DNA of 64,000 bases from Stenotrophomonas sp. BIGb0135 (GCF_024810105.1 NZ_JANUDX010000014.1:1-64000), one strand, 5' to 3'; positions 32,726 through 41,701 are shown, counted from the stretch's first letter. A program made the numbers and translations. The notes: generated by a model not told the origin, from the sequence alone.

Positions 32726-34096
32726 TCACTCTGACGCGGGTTCTGCACAGCGTTCGCTCACCACGGCACCCTCAATGAAGCTTTCGACCGCCGCTACAAA
32801 GCAGCGTGGAGCCACCAATGCGAGCAGATGGGCGCCGCGGTCCACTGTGTGGAACGTGACAGGCCCCGACCCGGCAAGCGTGGCAGCGTGTTCTACGGCA
32901 CCGGCGTACGCGGTATTCGGGTCCAGGGTCCCCTGCATTACCAGGGTTCGCGGAAGGGTGCGCGGACTCTTTCCGAACCATGCATCACGTGGGTAGCGCG
33001 GAACACTGCCATTCACCAGCAGGCCGGGAATGGGGCTGGCGAACAGCGCGTGCCTGGCCTCTTCATTGACAGTGGCCAGGCTCAGCTCCGGACGAGCGTT
33101 GTTCTCCGAGGCGGCAATGAGCATCACCAGCGGCAAGGCCGGCTGATTGTTTCCACCCTGTCCCAGTTGCGCCAGCGCAATGTTCCAATCGTTTGCCGTG
33201 GCAACCAGCGACCGGGCATCGCCAGCGGAAAGATCCTGCACGATCTTCGGGATTCGATCGCGCAGCGCAGGGAAGCTCAGCAGCGCGGCGAAAAATCGGC
33301 GCACATCGCCGCCCGGCACCTCTCTCTGCCAAGCAGCATCCTTCGCCGCCAGCAGCGTTCGATAGCGAACGAGGCTACCTTCGTCCATGCTCTCCCGGCC
33401 TACCTGGTCGACAAGCGCTGTGCGCCGGCTGAGATCGAACTTTTCAGTGGTTTCCGGCGGCACCAGTCCGTCAAGAATGAGGCCATCCACGTCAAGCTCG
33501 TTGACCTGGAGCGCGCGCAGCGCCAGTTGGGTGCCGTAAGAAACGCCATACAGCAACACCTGACCGCCGCGATCCCCGTCCGACATCAGGATGCCAAGGT
33601 CCTGAGCGGCCTCGGTAATAGAGAAGGCCGACGTCCGCTGCAGGTTGGCGTACATAGACCCGATGCAGGGTCCCCATTCCGTTCCTGCCAGCCCCCTGCC
33701 TTCCGGGCTTTCAGGTGACTCCTGGACGGGACAGATCCGCGAAGATCGGCCTGTACCCCGGTGGTCGGGAATCACAAGATCGAATCCGGGAAATGCACGC
33801 TGGTAAGTCTGGATCAGGGGATACAGGGATGCCCCTGACTCACCAGGGCCGCCGGAGAGCAGCCAGACTTCGCCTCGTCTGGCATGGTCGGCGCTGGCCG
33901 GTATGCGCCGCAGAAACAACGATATGTGCTCGCCTGATGGGTCAGCATGGCGCAGTGGCACATCGACAGAGGCGCACTGCGATCCGCGTAATGCGGGTGA
34001 TGCGTCATCCTCGCAGGCTTGCGCCTTCGGTGCAGACGCGTTGGCACCCAAGGGTGCGACCAGAAGCAACACCGCCCACAGCACACTGCGACACAT
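32726..34096 (-). CDS. Secreted alpha/beta hydrolase, tripeptidyl-peptidase-like (S33)
   Basis: 456 residues with a signal peptide (LWAVLLLVAPLGANA). GEVWLLSGGPGESG is the oxyanion segment, VIPDHRGTGRSS follows, the nucleophile elbow is LLYGVSYGTQ, and the C-terminal TAP-like region has LVMQGTLDPNTAYAGA (acid Asp) and RGAHLLAL (His). Fits the secreted prolyl/tripeptidyl aminopeptidase group. GAGGA lies 8 bases before the ATG. It stands alone on the minus strand between the two modules. Confidence 0.88.
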   Translation of the reverse strand: MCRSVLWAVLLLVAPLGANASAPKAQACEDDASPALRGSQCASVDVPLRHADPSGEHISLFLRRIPASADHARRGEVWLLSGGPGESGASLYPLIQTYQRAFPGFDLVIPDHRGTGRSSRICPVQESPESPEGRGLAGTEWGPCIGSMYANLQRTSAFSITEAAQDLGILMSDGDRGGQVLLYGVSYGTQLALRALQVNELDVDGLILDGLVPPETTEKFDLSRRTALVDQVGRESMDEGSLVRYRTLLAAKDAAWQREVPGGDVRRFFAALLSFPALRDRIPKIVQDLSAGDARSLVATANDWNIALAQLGQGGNNQPALPLVMLIAASENNARPELSLATVNEEARHALFASPIPGLLVNGSVPRYPRDAWFGKSPRTLPRTLVMQGTLDPNTAYAGAVEHAATLAGSGPVTFHTVDRGAHLLALVAPRCFVAAVESFIEGAVVSERCAEPASE

Positions 34097-34184
34097 CGGC
34101 CATCCTCGAGCGTGATTGAGCAGCTAGGATGAACTGGCTGCGGAATCGAGACGAATGCCGGAAGTAATCCTGGTCTGCCGTCTT

Positions 34185-34210
34185 TGTCTGCTTCTGGCCG
34201 GAAGCGGACA
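34185..34210. repeat. 26-base palindromic repeat (second copy)
   Basis: TGTCTGCT, loop TCTGGCCGGA, AGCGGACA; one G-T wobble in the stem. Located between divergent genes. The rest of the 343-base gap 34097-34439 holds an AT-rich promoter-like stretch (CATATATACC at 34342) and the operator-like site at 34347. Confidence 0.7.
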
Positions 34211-34346
34211 TGCGCCCGCTTTGCCGCACGGACCAATGGCGAATGCCGGGCGTGCCTGGCTAGCTACCCCGCTTAAGAAGCTCCCTATTGAAGATCGCTC
34301 GACGATCTACGCCTGCTGGACAACGCCAAGTCGAGGCACGGCATAT

Positions 34347-34370
34347 ATACCCTCCATGCATTAGTGATAT
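34347..34370. promoter_or_regulatory. Operator-like site, half conserved
   Basis: Shares CATGCATTAGTGATAT with the palindrome at 35616-35639 (CATGCATGAGTGATAT, one difference) at a comparable distance from a start codon (70-90 versus 115 bases). The left half is degenerate. Suggests that the two hydrolase genes are under one regulator. Confidence 0.5.
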
Positions 34371-34439
34371 GCACTTACGCTCTTCTTCCGGCATGGTCCC
34401 GAGGGTAGATTTCCCTGACAATCTGTCACGGAGTGACCC

Positions 34440-35534
34440 ATGCACACTCGCACCCGCCGCCGCACTCTGGTGCCTTGCGTCCCCTCCACGCTGATCTGGA
34501 TAGCGGTTTCCCTTTGCACCGCGACTGCCATGGCAAACGAGCCACTGCAGATCGATGCGCAAGGAAGCTTTCTCGCGGGTGGCATGGAAAAGACGGAACC
34601 TGGCACGTTCGATCCGTTGAAGCCCTCTGATCCGAATGGCCAGAGCTACCACGGTGATCACGTCTATGCCTTCTACCAGAAGCCGGTCAACGCGCGTCCG
34701 CTGCCGATCGTGATGTGGCATGGTGCGGGCCAGTCATCCAGGAGTTGGGAAACGACTGCCGATGGACGCGAGGGCTTCCAGAACCTGTTCCTGCGTCGTC
34801 GCTTCACTACCTATTTGATCGATCAGCCAAGGCGGGGCAAAGCTGGCCGAAGCATGGTCGAGTCCACGATGAAGCCGGTGGCAGACGACCAGATGTGGTT
34901 CAACCAGTTCCGAATCGGACTCTGGCCGAAATACTTCAACGGTAGCCAGTTCCCGAAAGGGGACGCCTCGCTTGATCAGTTTTTCCGTTCGGTCACGCCG
35001 AACACTGGGCCGTTCGACCTCGATGTAGTCTCTGACGGGGTAGCTGCCGTGCTCCAGAAGACAGGGCCTGCAATCCTGTTTACCCACTCGCAGGCCGGAG
35101 GCCCCGGCTGGATGACGGCGATAAAGAGCCCGAACGTTCGCGCAATCGTCGCGTTCGAGCCTGGCAGCAGCTTCGTATTTGCAAAGGACGATGCGCCGGC
35201 GCCGATTCCCAGTGCATTCGATACCGTCGCACCTGCCGTGGTGTCGTCTGAAAATTTCAAGGCGCTGACGCGGATTCCCATTCTGGTGCTGTATGGCGAC
35301 AACATTCCTGAAAAGCCCGTTGACCTGCCCGCGCAGGACAGTTGGCGGGCACGGTTGGAAATGGCGCGCGCCTGGCGCGATGCGGTCAATCGGCAGGGCG
35401 GAGACGTCACCCTGATCCATTTGCCGGACATCGGCATCCGTGGCAACAGCCACTTCTTGTTCTCGGACCTCAACAACGTCCAGATCGCCGATCTGGTGAG
35501 TGAGTTCCTGGCGAAAAAGAATCTGGATCAGTGA
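34440..35534 (+). CDS. Secreted alpha/beta hydrolase
   Basis: 364 residues: signal peptide with a long basic start (RTRRRTLVPCVPSTLIWIAVSLCTATAMA), then IVMWHGAGQSSRSWE, the elbow FTHSQAGG (Ser nucleophile) and VLYGDNIPEKP followed by a late His (GNSHFLFSD). Similar secreted esterases are found beside aldo/keto reductase and cyclophilin-like genes. GGAG precedes the ATG. Lower GC than neighbours, as far as can be judged by eye. Confidence 0.87.
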   Translation: MHTRTRRRTLVPCVPSTLIWIAVSLCTATAMANEPLQIDAQGSFLAGGMEKTEPGTFDPLKPSDPNGQSYHGDHVYAFYQKPVNARPLPIVMWHGAGQSSRSWETTADGREGFQNLFLRRRFTTYLIDQPRRGKAGRSMVESTMKPVADDQMWFNQFRIGLWPKYFNGSQFPKGDASLDQFFRSVTPNTGPFDLDVVSDGVAAVLQKTGPAILFTHSQAGGPGWMTAIKSPNVRAIVAFEPGSSFVFAKDDAPAPIPSAFDTVAPAVVSSENFKALTRIPILVLYGDNIPEKPVDLPAQDSWRARLEMARAWRDAVNRQGGDVTLIHLPDIGIRGNSHFLFSDLNNVQIADLVSEFLAKKNLDQ

Positions 35535-35615
35535 TCCGGACTATCTGGTGCAGTGATCGCACCATGAAGGGCGTGCGGCGCGATGGGTGCCGCGTCGCTC
35601 GCCCATCCATAATTC

Positions 35616-35639
35616 ATATCATTCATGCATGAGTGATAT
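35616..35639. promoter_or_regulatory. 24-bp palindromic operator candidate
   Basis: ATATCATTCATGCATGAGTGATAT-type sequence: ATATCA and TGATAT arms around TCATGCATGA, with only one mismatched pair. It sits in the AT-rich 220-base gap before the hydrolase at 35755. Size and symmetry suit a LysR-type tetramer site. Confidence 0.55.
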
Positions 35640-35754
35640 CCGGCTGATGCTCTAACTCTATGAGTGCACGGCGGTTAGTTTTACTCCTGATCCCGCCAGC
35701 CCGGGCGCGCCATAGGGCACCGGCAGGGGTTACCTCCAGACTGGGAGCAGTTGA

Positions 35755-36813
35755 ATGAAGCACATCGTGCACGCCACGCTGTTGGCGATGTCCCTTGGCT
35801 TGTCGGCAGGCGACGCGTCCGCAGCCGACTACAAGCTCAACCCCTTCAAATTGGCCTACGAAGGTGCGGTCACGCGGAATGTTCCCAGCGAGGTCAATGT
35901 CCACTCGGTGACCTATTCGCTGAATGGAATCGAGATCGCGGCAAACTTCTACACGCCGGCCAACTTTGACGCCGCGCGGAAATACCCGACCATCGTGGTG
36001 GCCCATCCCAACGGTGGGGTGAAAGAGCAGGTGGCCGGCCTGTACGCGCAGCGCTTGGCCGAGCATGGCTATATCGCCATTACTGCTGACGCGGCATATC
36101 AAGGTGCCAGCGGTGGCCAGCCGCGCAGCGTGGACACTCCTTCCCACCGCATCGAAGACATCCACGGCATGGCCGACTTCATCAGTCGATTCCCGTGGGT
36201 CGACACCACGCGCCTGGGCTTGCTGGGCATCTGTGGCGGCGGCGGCTATTCGCTGGCGGCCGCGCAGACCGACAAGCGGTTCGTGGCCGTAGCCACGATC
36301 AGCATGTTCAACTCTGGCCGCGTACGCCGCAACGGCTACGGCGACTCGCAGCTCGACACGATCCAGCAGCGCCTGCAGCAGGCCTCGAAAGCGCGAGCAC
36401 AGCAAGCTGCCGGCGGCGAAGTGCTGTACTCCGGCGACGCCAACCTCACCGACGAGCAGATCGCCGAACTTCCGTTCGATCTGTATCGCCAGGGCTATGA
36501 GTACTACTGGAAGACGCATGCCCACCCCAACTCCACCTTCCGCTACACCACCAGCAGCCTGCTTGAGCTGATGCGTTGGGACGCCACCGACCAGATAGCG
36601 CTCATCAACCAGCCGCTGCTGATGATTGCCGGCAGCAAGGCTGACAGCCTTTACATGACCCGGGACGCCTTCGCCAAAGCGACCGGCACCACCGACAAAC
36701 AGCTGGTGCTGCTGGACGGCGCGACGCATATCGAGACTTACTGGGTGCCGAAATACGTGGATGCCGCCATCGCCTCGCTGGCCACGTTCTACGGCCGGAC
36801 GCTTGCGCCATGA
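35755..36813 (+). CDS. Secreted YcjY-like alpha/beta hydrolase (B)
   Basis: 352 residues, signal peptide (ATLLAMSLGLSAGDASAAD). Core motifs VVAHPNGGVKEQVAGLYAQ, elbow LGICGGGGYS with Cys in the nucleophile position, and DGATHIETY with the likely His. Paralogue of the hydrolase at 27464-28522. Good ribosome site (GGGAGCAG). Overlaps the cupin-CMD gene by 4 bases. Confidence 0.9.
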   Translation: MKHIVHATLLAMSLGLSAGDASAADYKLNPFKLAYEGAVTRNVPSEVNVHSVTYSLNGIEIAANFYTPANFDAARKYPTIVVAHPNGGVKEQVAGLYAQRLAEHGYIAITADAAYQGASGGQPRSVDTPSHRIEDIHGMADFISRFPWVDTTRLGLLGICGGGGYSLAAAQTDKRFVAVATISMFNSGRVRRNGYGDSQLDTIQQRLQQASKARAQQAAGGEVLYSGDANLTDEQIAELPFDLYRQGYEYYWKTHAHPNSTFRYTTSSLLELMRWDATDQIALINQPLLMIAGSKADSLYMTRDAFAKATGTTDKQLVLLDGATHIETYWVPKYVDAAIASLATFYGRTLAP

Positions 36814-37964
36814 GCACGCCTCGCGCATCAACCGCGCAGACCGCGCTGCTCGGCGCGGCACTGAGCGTGGCGGCACCGTTCGCTGGCGCGGTCGAACCAC
36901 CCACGCAGCAGATCACCCGAGCGGGAACGCAGTCGTCTGTTGCCGGTCCGGCAGCGACCTTCGTCGGCAAGGTGCGGGTAGATCCGCTGTTCCCGGCGGA
37001 CGAGGAGGTGCAAGCGTCCTCCGCATACGTCAGCTTTGCGCCGGGCGCGCGCTCGGCCTGGCACACTCACCCCTCCGGTCAGCGACTGGTGGTTACCTCC
37101 GGCGTTGGGCTGACCCAGGAATGGGGCAGGCCGGCGCGGCAGATACATGCCGGGGACGTGGTGGTGTGTCCTGCGGGAGTCAAGCATTGGCACGGCGCCG
37201 CGCCGCATAGCGCGATGACTCACCTCGCAGTAACCGGTGTGGAAGATGGCAAATCGGTTGCCTGGCTTGAGCAGGTCAGCGATGACGAGTATCGCGAGGC
37301 GTCAGCGGGCATTGACGCCCCCGTTGCCGGTCCGCTGTCGCCGAGGCAGCAGGCGATCCCGCTGCTTGCAGCCGCCGCAGCCAGCAGCGATATGCCGCAG
37401 CTCAATGCCGCGTTGCGCCGGGGACTGGACGCTGGCCTGACGCTGAGTGAGACGAAGGAAGTGCTCGTGCAGCTGTATGCCTATGCGGGGTTCCCGAAGA
37501 GCCTCAACGCCCTGGGCGAGCTGATGAACGTAGTGCGCGAACGTGAGGCGCAGGGCATCGCGACCGCGCCTGGGCGCCCGCCCACCGGGAAGGTCCCCGT
37601 GGGCGATGCGCTTCGCGCGGTAGGCACCGCCAACCAGACCCGGATCTCCGGTGCCCCGGTGACCGGGCCGGTCATGGACTTCGCCCCCATCATCAACCAG
37701 TACCTGCAGACGCACCTGTTCGGCGACATCTTCGAGCGCGACAACCTGGACTGGCAGAGCCGCGAACTGGCAACGGTGGGCGCGCTGGCAGTGATGCCGG
37801 GCGTGGAGGCGCAGTTGCGCTCGCACATGGCGGCCAGCCAGCGCGTCGGCCTCAGCCGCGCACAGTTGCAGCACCTGGCCCAACTGCTGGCTCACAGCGG
37901 CTACGCCGCCGCATCCGCGCGCGCGGTGCAGGCACTGGAACAGACCCCGGCACCGGGGCCCTGA
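36810..37964 (+). CDS. Exported cupin - carboxymuconolactone-decarboxylase fusion
   Basis: 384 residues: signal peptide (ALLGAALSVAAPFAGAVE); cupin domain with metal-ligand motif WHTHPSGQRLVVTSGVG and GDVVVCPAGVKHWHGA (residues about 60-150); then two CMD repeats (LRRGLDAGLTLSETKEVLVQLYAYAGFPKSLNAL; HLFGDIFERDNLDWQSRELATVGALAVMPGVEAQLRSHM). The CMD half is closely related to 30326-31114. Coupled to the hydrolase upstream. The metal-binding His residues are intact. Confidence 0.92.
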   Translation: MSTPRASTAQTALLGAALSVAAPFAGAVEPPTQQITRAGTQSSVAGPAATFVGKVRVDPLFPADEEVQASSAYVSFAPGARSAWHTHPSGQRLVVTSGVGLTQEWGRPARQIHAGDVVVCPAGVKHWHGAAPHSAMTHLAVTGVEDGKSVAWLEQVSDDEYREASAGIDAPVAGPLSPRQQAIPLLAAAAASSDMPQLNAALRRGLDAGLTLSETKEVLVQLYAYAGFPKSLNALGELMNVVREREAQGIATAPGRPPTGKVPVGDALRAVGTANQTRISGAPVTGPVMDFAPIINQYLQTHLFGDIFERDNLDWQSRELATVGALAVMPGVEAQLRSHMAASQRVGLSRAQLQHLAQLLAHSGYAAASARAVQALEQTPAPGP

Positions 37965-37987
37965 CAGCGCCCCACATGGAGACCCCA

Positions 37988-39130
37988 ATGAATACCCTGC
38001 CCACCAACGCCCAACGCCGCTCCCTGCTGAAGGGCGCCGCTACGCTGGCGGCGCTGCCGCTGGCCGGCACGCTGGCCACGTCCACGACAAAGGCCTCCCC
38101 GGCAGCTGCAGCACCGAGGATGGACGGCCGCCGCATGCTCGGGAAGCTGCAGGTGTCCAGCATCGGGTTGGGCGTGCAGAACATGAGCCGCACCTACCAG
38201 ACGACCCTTCCCTCGCGCACCGAGATGCACCGCATCATCCGTGCCGCGTTCGATCACGGGATGAACTTCTATGACGCGGCCGAGGCGTATGGCCCGCACG
38301 AAGTGGAACGGATCCTGGGGGAAGGGGTGGCCTCGTTCCGCAACGAAGTGGTGATTGCCACCAAGTTCGGCTGGAACATCGACCTGGAAACCGGCGCGCG
38401 TGGCCCGGGCCTGATCAGCAGGCCTGCGCACGTCAAGCTGGCGGTGGAGGGCATGCTCAAGCGACTGCGGACCGACCGCATCGACCTGCTGTACCAGCAC
38501 CGCGTGGACCCGCAGGTGCCGATCGAAGACGTGGCCGGTGCGATCCAGGACCTGATGACCGAGGGCAAGGTGCTGCATTGGGGCCTGTGCGAGATGGGCC
38601 TGAAAACGCTTCGTCGCGCGCACGCTGCGCTGCCGGTGACGGCTGTGCAGAGCGAGTACTCGATGCTCTGGCGTGGGCCGGAACAGGAAGTGCTTGCTAC
38701 GTGTGCTGAGCTGGGGATCGGATTCGTGCCATGGAGCCCGCTGGGCGTAGGCTTCCTGACGGGGGCGATCGACGCCGGAACACGGTTTGCCGAGGGCGAT
38801 ATTCGCGGCATCGAAACGCGCTTCGCCCCGGCGAACATCGAACACAACCTTGTATTGGTGAACCTGCTCAGGGACTGGGCCGCGCGAAAACAGGCCACGC
38901 CTGCGCGGATCGCACTGGCCTGGCTGATGGCGCAGCGACCCTGGATCGTGCCGATTCCTGGCACCACGCAGATGGCCCATCTGCTGGACAACCTGGGCGC
39001 AGCCGAGGTGGTCTTCAGCGCCGCCGAGCTGCGCGAGCTCAACGCTGCAGTCGCTGCGGTGGCAGTGCAGGGCGAGCGCCTTCCGCCGACGGTGCAGGCC
39101 TACAGTGGCGTGGAGGCGCCCCTGCGTTAG
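37988..39130 (+). CDS. Tat-exported aldo/keto reductase
   Basis: 380 residues from ATG 37988 (GGAG 7 bases upstream; ATG 37976 is the alternative). A twin-arginine signal (QRRSLLKGAATLAALPLAGTLA) precedes a full aldo/keto reductase: tetrad Asp and Tyr in NFYDAAEAYG, Lys in VIATKFG, His in LLYQHRVD, and cofactor segment IPGTTQMAHLLDNLGA. Most AKRs are cytosolic; a Tat signal implies export with bound NADP(H). Same operon as the cupin-CMD gene (23-base gap). Confidence 0.92.
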   Translation: MNTLPTNAQRRSLLKGAATLAALPLAGTLATSTTKASPAAAAPRMDGRRMLGKLQVSSIGLGVQNMSRTYQTTLPSRTEMHRIIRAAFDHGMNFYDAAEAYGPHEVERILGEGVASFRNEVVIATKFGWNIDLETGARGPGLISRPAHVKLAVEGMLKRLRTDRIDLLYQHRVDPQVPIEDVAGAIQDLMTEGKVLHWGLCEMGLKTLRRAHAALPVTAVQSEYSMLWRGPEQEVLATCAELGIGFVPWSPLGVGFLTGAIDAGTRFAEGDIRGIETRFAPANIEHNLVLVNLLRDWAARKQATPARIALAWLMAQRPWIVPIPGTTQMAHLLDNLGAAEVVFSAAELRELNAAVAAVAVQGERLPPTVQAYSGVEAPLR

Positions 39131-39133
39131 CGC

Positions 39134-40027
39134 TCAATCCCGATAGCGCAGCGCATCACGCAGCAGGGTAAACGCCGGCGATGACTGCCTGCGACTGGGG
39201 TAGTACAGGTGGTAGCCAGGGAAGGAGGGGCACCAGTCCTGCAGCACGTGAACCAGGGTGCCTGCCTGCACGTGGGAGCGCACCAGATCCTCGGGCATGT
39301 AGGCCAGTCCCAGCCCCTCCAGCGCGGCACCCAGGCGCAGGGCGATGTTGTTGAACACCAGTTGGCCTTCCACCCGTACTTTCAGTTCCTGTCCCTTCTT
39401 CTCGAACTCCCACGCGAAGATGCCCCCATGGGTTGGCAGGCGGATGGTGATGCAGTTGTGCCGGGTGAGGTCGTGCGGCGATTTCGGCTTCGGATGGCGC
39501 TGGAAATAGGCAGGCGATCCGACCACGGCCATGCGCAGGTCAGGCCCGACGCGCACGGCAATCATGTCCTTGGCCACCTGTTCGCCCATGCGGATGCCTG
39601 CGTCGAAGCCCTCGGCGACGATGTCGGTCAACCCGTAGTCGACGATCACCTCGATGTTCAGGTCGGGGTTGGCCGGCAGCAGCCTGCCCAGTACCGGCTG
39701 CATCACGGTGAGCGCGGCATGTTCACCTGCCGTGATGCGGAGGCGGCCGGCGGGCTTGTCGCGGAACGCGTTGAGCTGGGCCAGCTCGGTATCGATCTCC
39801 TCGAAGCGCGGTGCGATCACCCGCAACAGTTGCTCGCCCGCTTCGGTGGGGGACACGCTGCGGGTGGTGCGCGCGAGCAGGCGCACGCCGAGACGCTCCT
39901 CCAGCTGGCGCATGGATCGGCTCAGCGCTGGCTGGGACATGCCAAGCTGCGCGGCGGCACGGGTAAAACTGCGCTCACGCGCCACCAGCACGAACATGGC
40001 CAACTGGTCGTAGTTCTCCGCGCCCAT
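39134..40027 (-). CDS. LysR-family regulator of module B
   Basis: 297 residues; helix-turn-helix FVLVARERSFTRAAAQLGMSQPALSRSMRQLEERLG, followed by the effector domain. Divergent from the flavodoxin-AKR pair and tail-to-tail with the exported AKR. Paralogue of the LysR at 26459-27352. Probably autoregulates and controls the flavodoxin operon through the palindrome between them. Confidence 0.95.
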   Translation of the reverse strand: MGAENYDQLAMFVLVARERSFTRAAAQLGMSQPALSRSMRQLEERLGVRLLARTTRSVSPTEAGEQLLRVIAPRFEEIDTELAQLNAFRDKPAGRLRITAGEHAALTVMQPVLGRLLPANPDLNIEVIVDYGLTDIVAEGFDAGIRMGEQVAKDMIAVRVGPDLRMAVVGSPAYFQRHPKPKSPHDLTRHNCITIRLPTHGGIFAWEFEKKGQELKVRVEGQLVFNNIALRLGAALEGLGLAYMPEDLVRSHVQAGTLVHVLQDWCPSFPGYHLYYPSRRQSSPAFTLLRDALRYRD

Positions 40028-40042
40028 TGATGCAATCCGGAT

Positions 40043-40061
40043 ATAAGCGATATTCGATTAT
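40043..40061. promoter_or_regulatory. LysR operator candidate, module B
   Basis: ATAAGCGATATTCGATTAT pairs at seven of nine positions about a central A and lies between the divergent LysR and flavodoxin genes. CCGGATAT just before it also occurs (reversed) next to the palindrome at 35616. Confidence 0.45.
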
Positions 40062-40101
40062 GCCTCTGCAAGCATGCGCGCGGGGGGCGTAGATTGGGGC
40101 C

Positions 40102-40698
40102 ATGACCACGCCATCCCCCCATCCTGGTCGCCGGGCGGTCGTTGCCGCGTTGGCATCGCTGCCGCTGGGCTGTACCGCTGCGGTGCCCGAAAAGCAGCCC
40201 GTTGCCCGCCCTTCAACCGCGCGGACGCTGGTGGCCTACTTCTCGCGCTCGGGAAATACCCGGGTGATCGCCGGGTTGATCCATCGCAGCGTGCAGAGCG
40301 ATCTGTTCGAAATCCAGCCTGCAACGGACTACCCGGCGGACTACCTGGAAACGGTGGCGCAGGCGAGGCAGGAGCGCGACGACAGCCGCGAGCCGGCGTT
40401 GCGCGCGACGATTGCGGACCTCGCACGCTACGACACGGTGTACCTCGGCTTCCCGATCTGGGGCGAGACCGCTCCACCGGTCATCCGTTCGTTGCTGTCA
40501 CGGCACGACATGGGTGGCAAGACGCTGGTGCCTTTCATTACACATGGCGGGTACGGCGTGGGCAGCAGCCTGCGCGTGCTGGCGCGCCATGCGCCCAAGG
40601 CACGCATCCGGGAGGCCTTCGTGATGCAGGCCGACCAGGAGCGAAAGACGATGGAAAGCGTCAACGCCTGGCTTTCCGCTTCCCCTACTGCTCGATGA
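40102..40698 (+). CDS. Exported flavodoxin (Tat/lipoprotein signal)
   Basis: 198 residues. The N-terminus has GRRAVVAALASLPLGCTAA: paired arginines, a hydrophobic core and a lipobox-like LGC, followed by a flavodoxin domain with the FMN phosphate loop LVAYFSRSGNTR, then TVYLGFPIWGETAPP and FITHGGYGVGSSL. Such flavodoxins are usually cytosolic. It is 10 bases upstream of an AKR without signal. Confidence 0.9.
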   Translation: MTTPSPHPGRRAVVAALASLPLGCTAAVPEKQPVARPSTARTLVAYFSRSGNTRVIAGLIHRSVQSDLFEIQPATDYPADYLETVAQARQERDDSREPALRATIADLARYDTVYLGFPIWGETAPPVIRSLLSRHDMGGKTLVPFITHGGYGVGSSLRVLARHAPKARIREAFVMQADQERKTMESVNAWLSASPTAR

Positions 40699-40708
40699 GG
40701 AACCCGCG

Positions 40709-41701
40709 ATGAAAATGCGTACGCTTGGACAAGGCCTCGAGGTCTCCGCCCTCGGCCTGGGCTGCATGGGCATGAGCTCGGGCTACGGCCCGGCCGCGAA
40801 CAGGCAGGAGATGATCGGGCTGATCCGCGCGGCGGTGGAGCGCGGCATCACGCACTTCGACACCGCCGAGGCTTACGGCCCGTTCGCCAACGAAGCGTTG
40901 GTGGGCGAGGCGCTTGCGCCGGTGCGCGACCAGGTGGTGATTGCCACCAAGTTCGGGTTCGATATCGACCCGGCCACCGGGACGCGCGGGCCGGGCACCA
41001 ACAGCCAGCCGGCGCACATCAAGGCGGCGGTGGAGGCCAGCCTCAAGCGCCTGCGCACGGAACGTATCGATCTGCTGTACCAGCACCGGGTTGATCCGGC
41101 CGTGCCGATTGAAGACGTGGCCGGTGCGGTGAAGGATCTCATCGCGGAAGGAAAGGTGGGCCACTTCGGGCTGTCGGAGGCGGGGCTGCAGACCATCCGC
41201 AGGGCGCACGCAGTGCAGCCGCTTGCCGCCGTGCAGAGCGAGTACTCGCTGTTCTGGCGCGAGCCGGAGATTACGTTGCTGCCGCTGCTGGAGGAACTGT
41301 GCATCGGCTTCGTGCCATTCAGTCCGCTGGGCGCAGGTTTCCTGACAGGCAAGATCGACGAGCACACGCAGTTCGATGCAAGCGACTTCCGCAACGTCGT
41401 GCCGCGCTTCTCTGCTGACGCACGCCGGGCCAACATGGCGCTCGTGGAGGTGGTCAGGACCGTGGCAACCGGGAAGGGAGCGACGCCAGCACAGGTTGCG
41501 CTGGCATGGCTGCTGGCCCGGAAGCCCTGGATTTCGCCGATTCCGGGCACGACCAAGCTGCATCGTCTCGATGAGAACCTGGGGGCCATCGATCTGGTGC
41601 TGGATGGAGGCGACCTTGAACGCATCGACAGCGAGCTCGCGCAGGTGCGCGTGCAGGGTGAGCGACTGCCGGAGGCGGCATTGGCCATGACCGGCAAGTA
41701 G
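40709..41701 (+). CDS. Cytosolic aldo/keto reductase
   Basis: 330 residues of the AKR13-like group; tetrad in HFDTAEAYGP (Asp, Tyr), VIATKFGF (Lys), LLYQHRVD (His), cofactor site IPGTTKLHRLDENLGA. No signal peptide. GAGGAA precedes the ATG. Very similar to the exported AKR at 37988-39130 (shared RGPG, PAHIK/PAHVK, VPIEDVAGA, LPEAAL/LPPTVQ ends), so the two probably arose by duplication. Confidence 0.94.
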   Translation: MKMRTLGQGLEVSALGLGCMGMSSGYGPAANRQEMIGLIRAAVERGITHFDTAEAYGPFANEALVGEALAPVRDQVVIATKFGFDIDPATGTRGPGTNSQPAHIKAAVEASLKRLRTERIDLLYQHRVDPAVPIEDVAGAVKDLIAEGKVGHFGLSEAGLQTIRRAHAVQPLAAVQSEYSLFWREPEITLLPLLEELCIGFVPFSPLGAGFLTGKIDEHTQFDASDFRNVVPRFSADARRANMALVEVVRTVATGKGATPAQVALAWLLARKPWISPIPGTTKLHRLDENLGAIDLVLDGGDLERIDSELAQVRVQGERLPEAALAMTGK

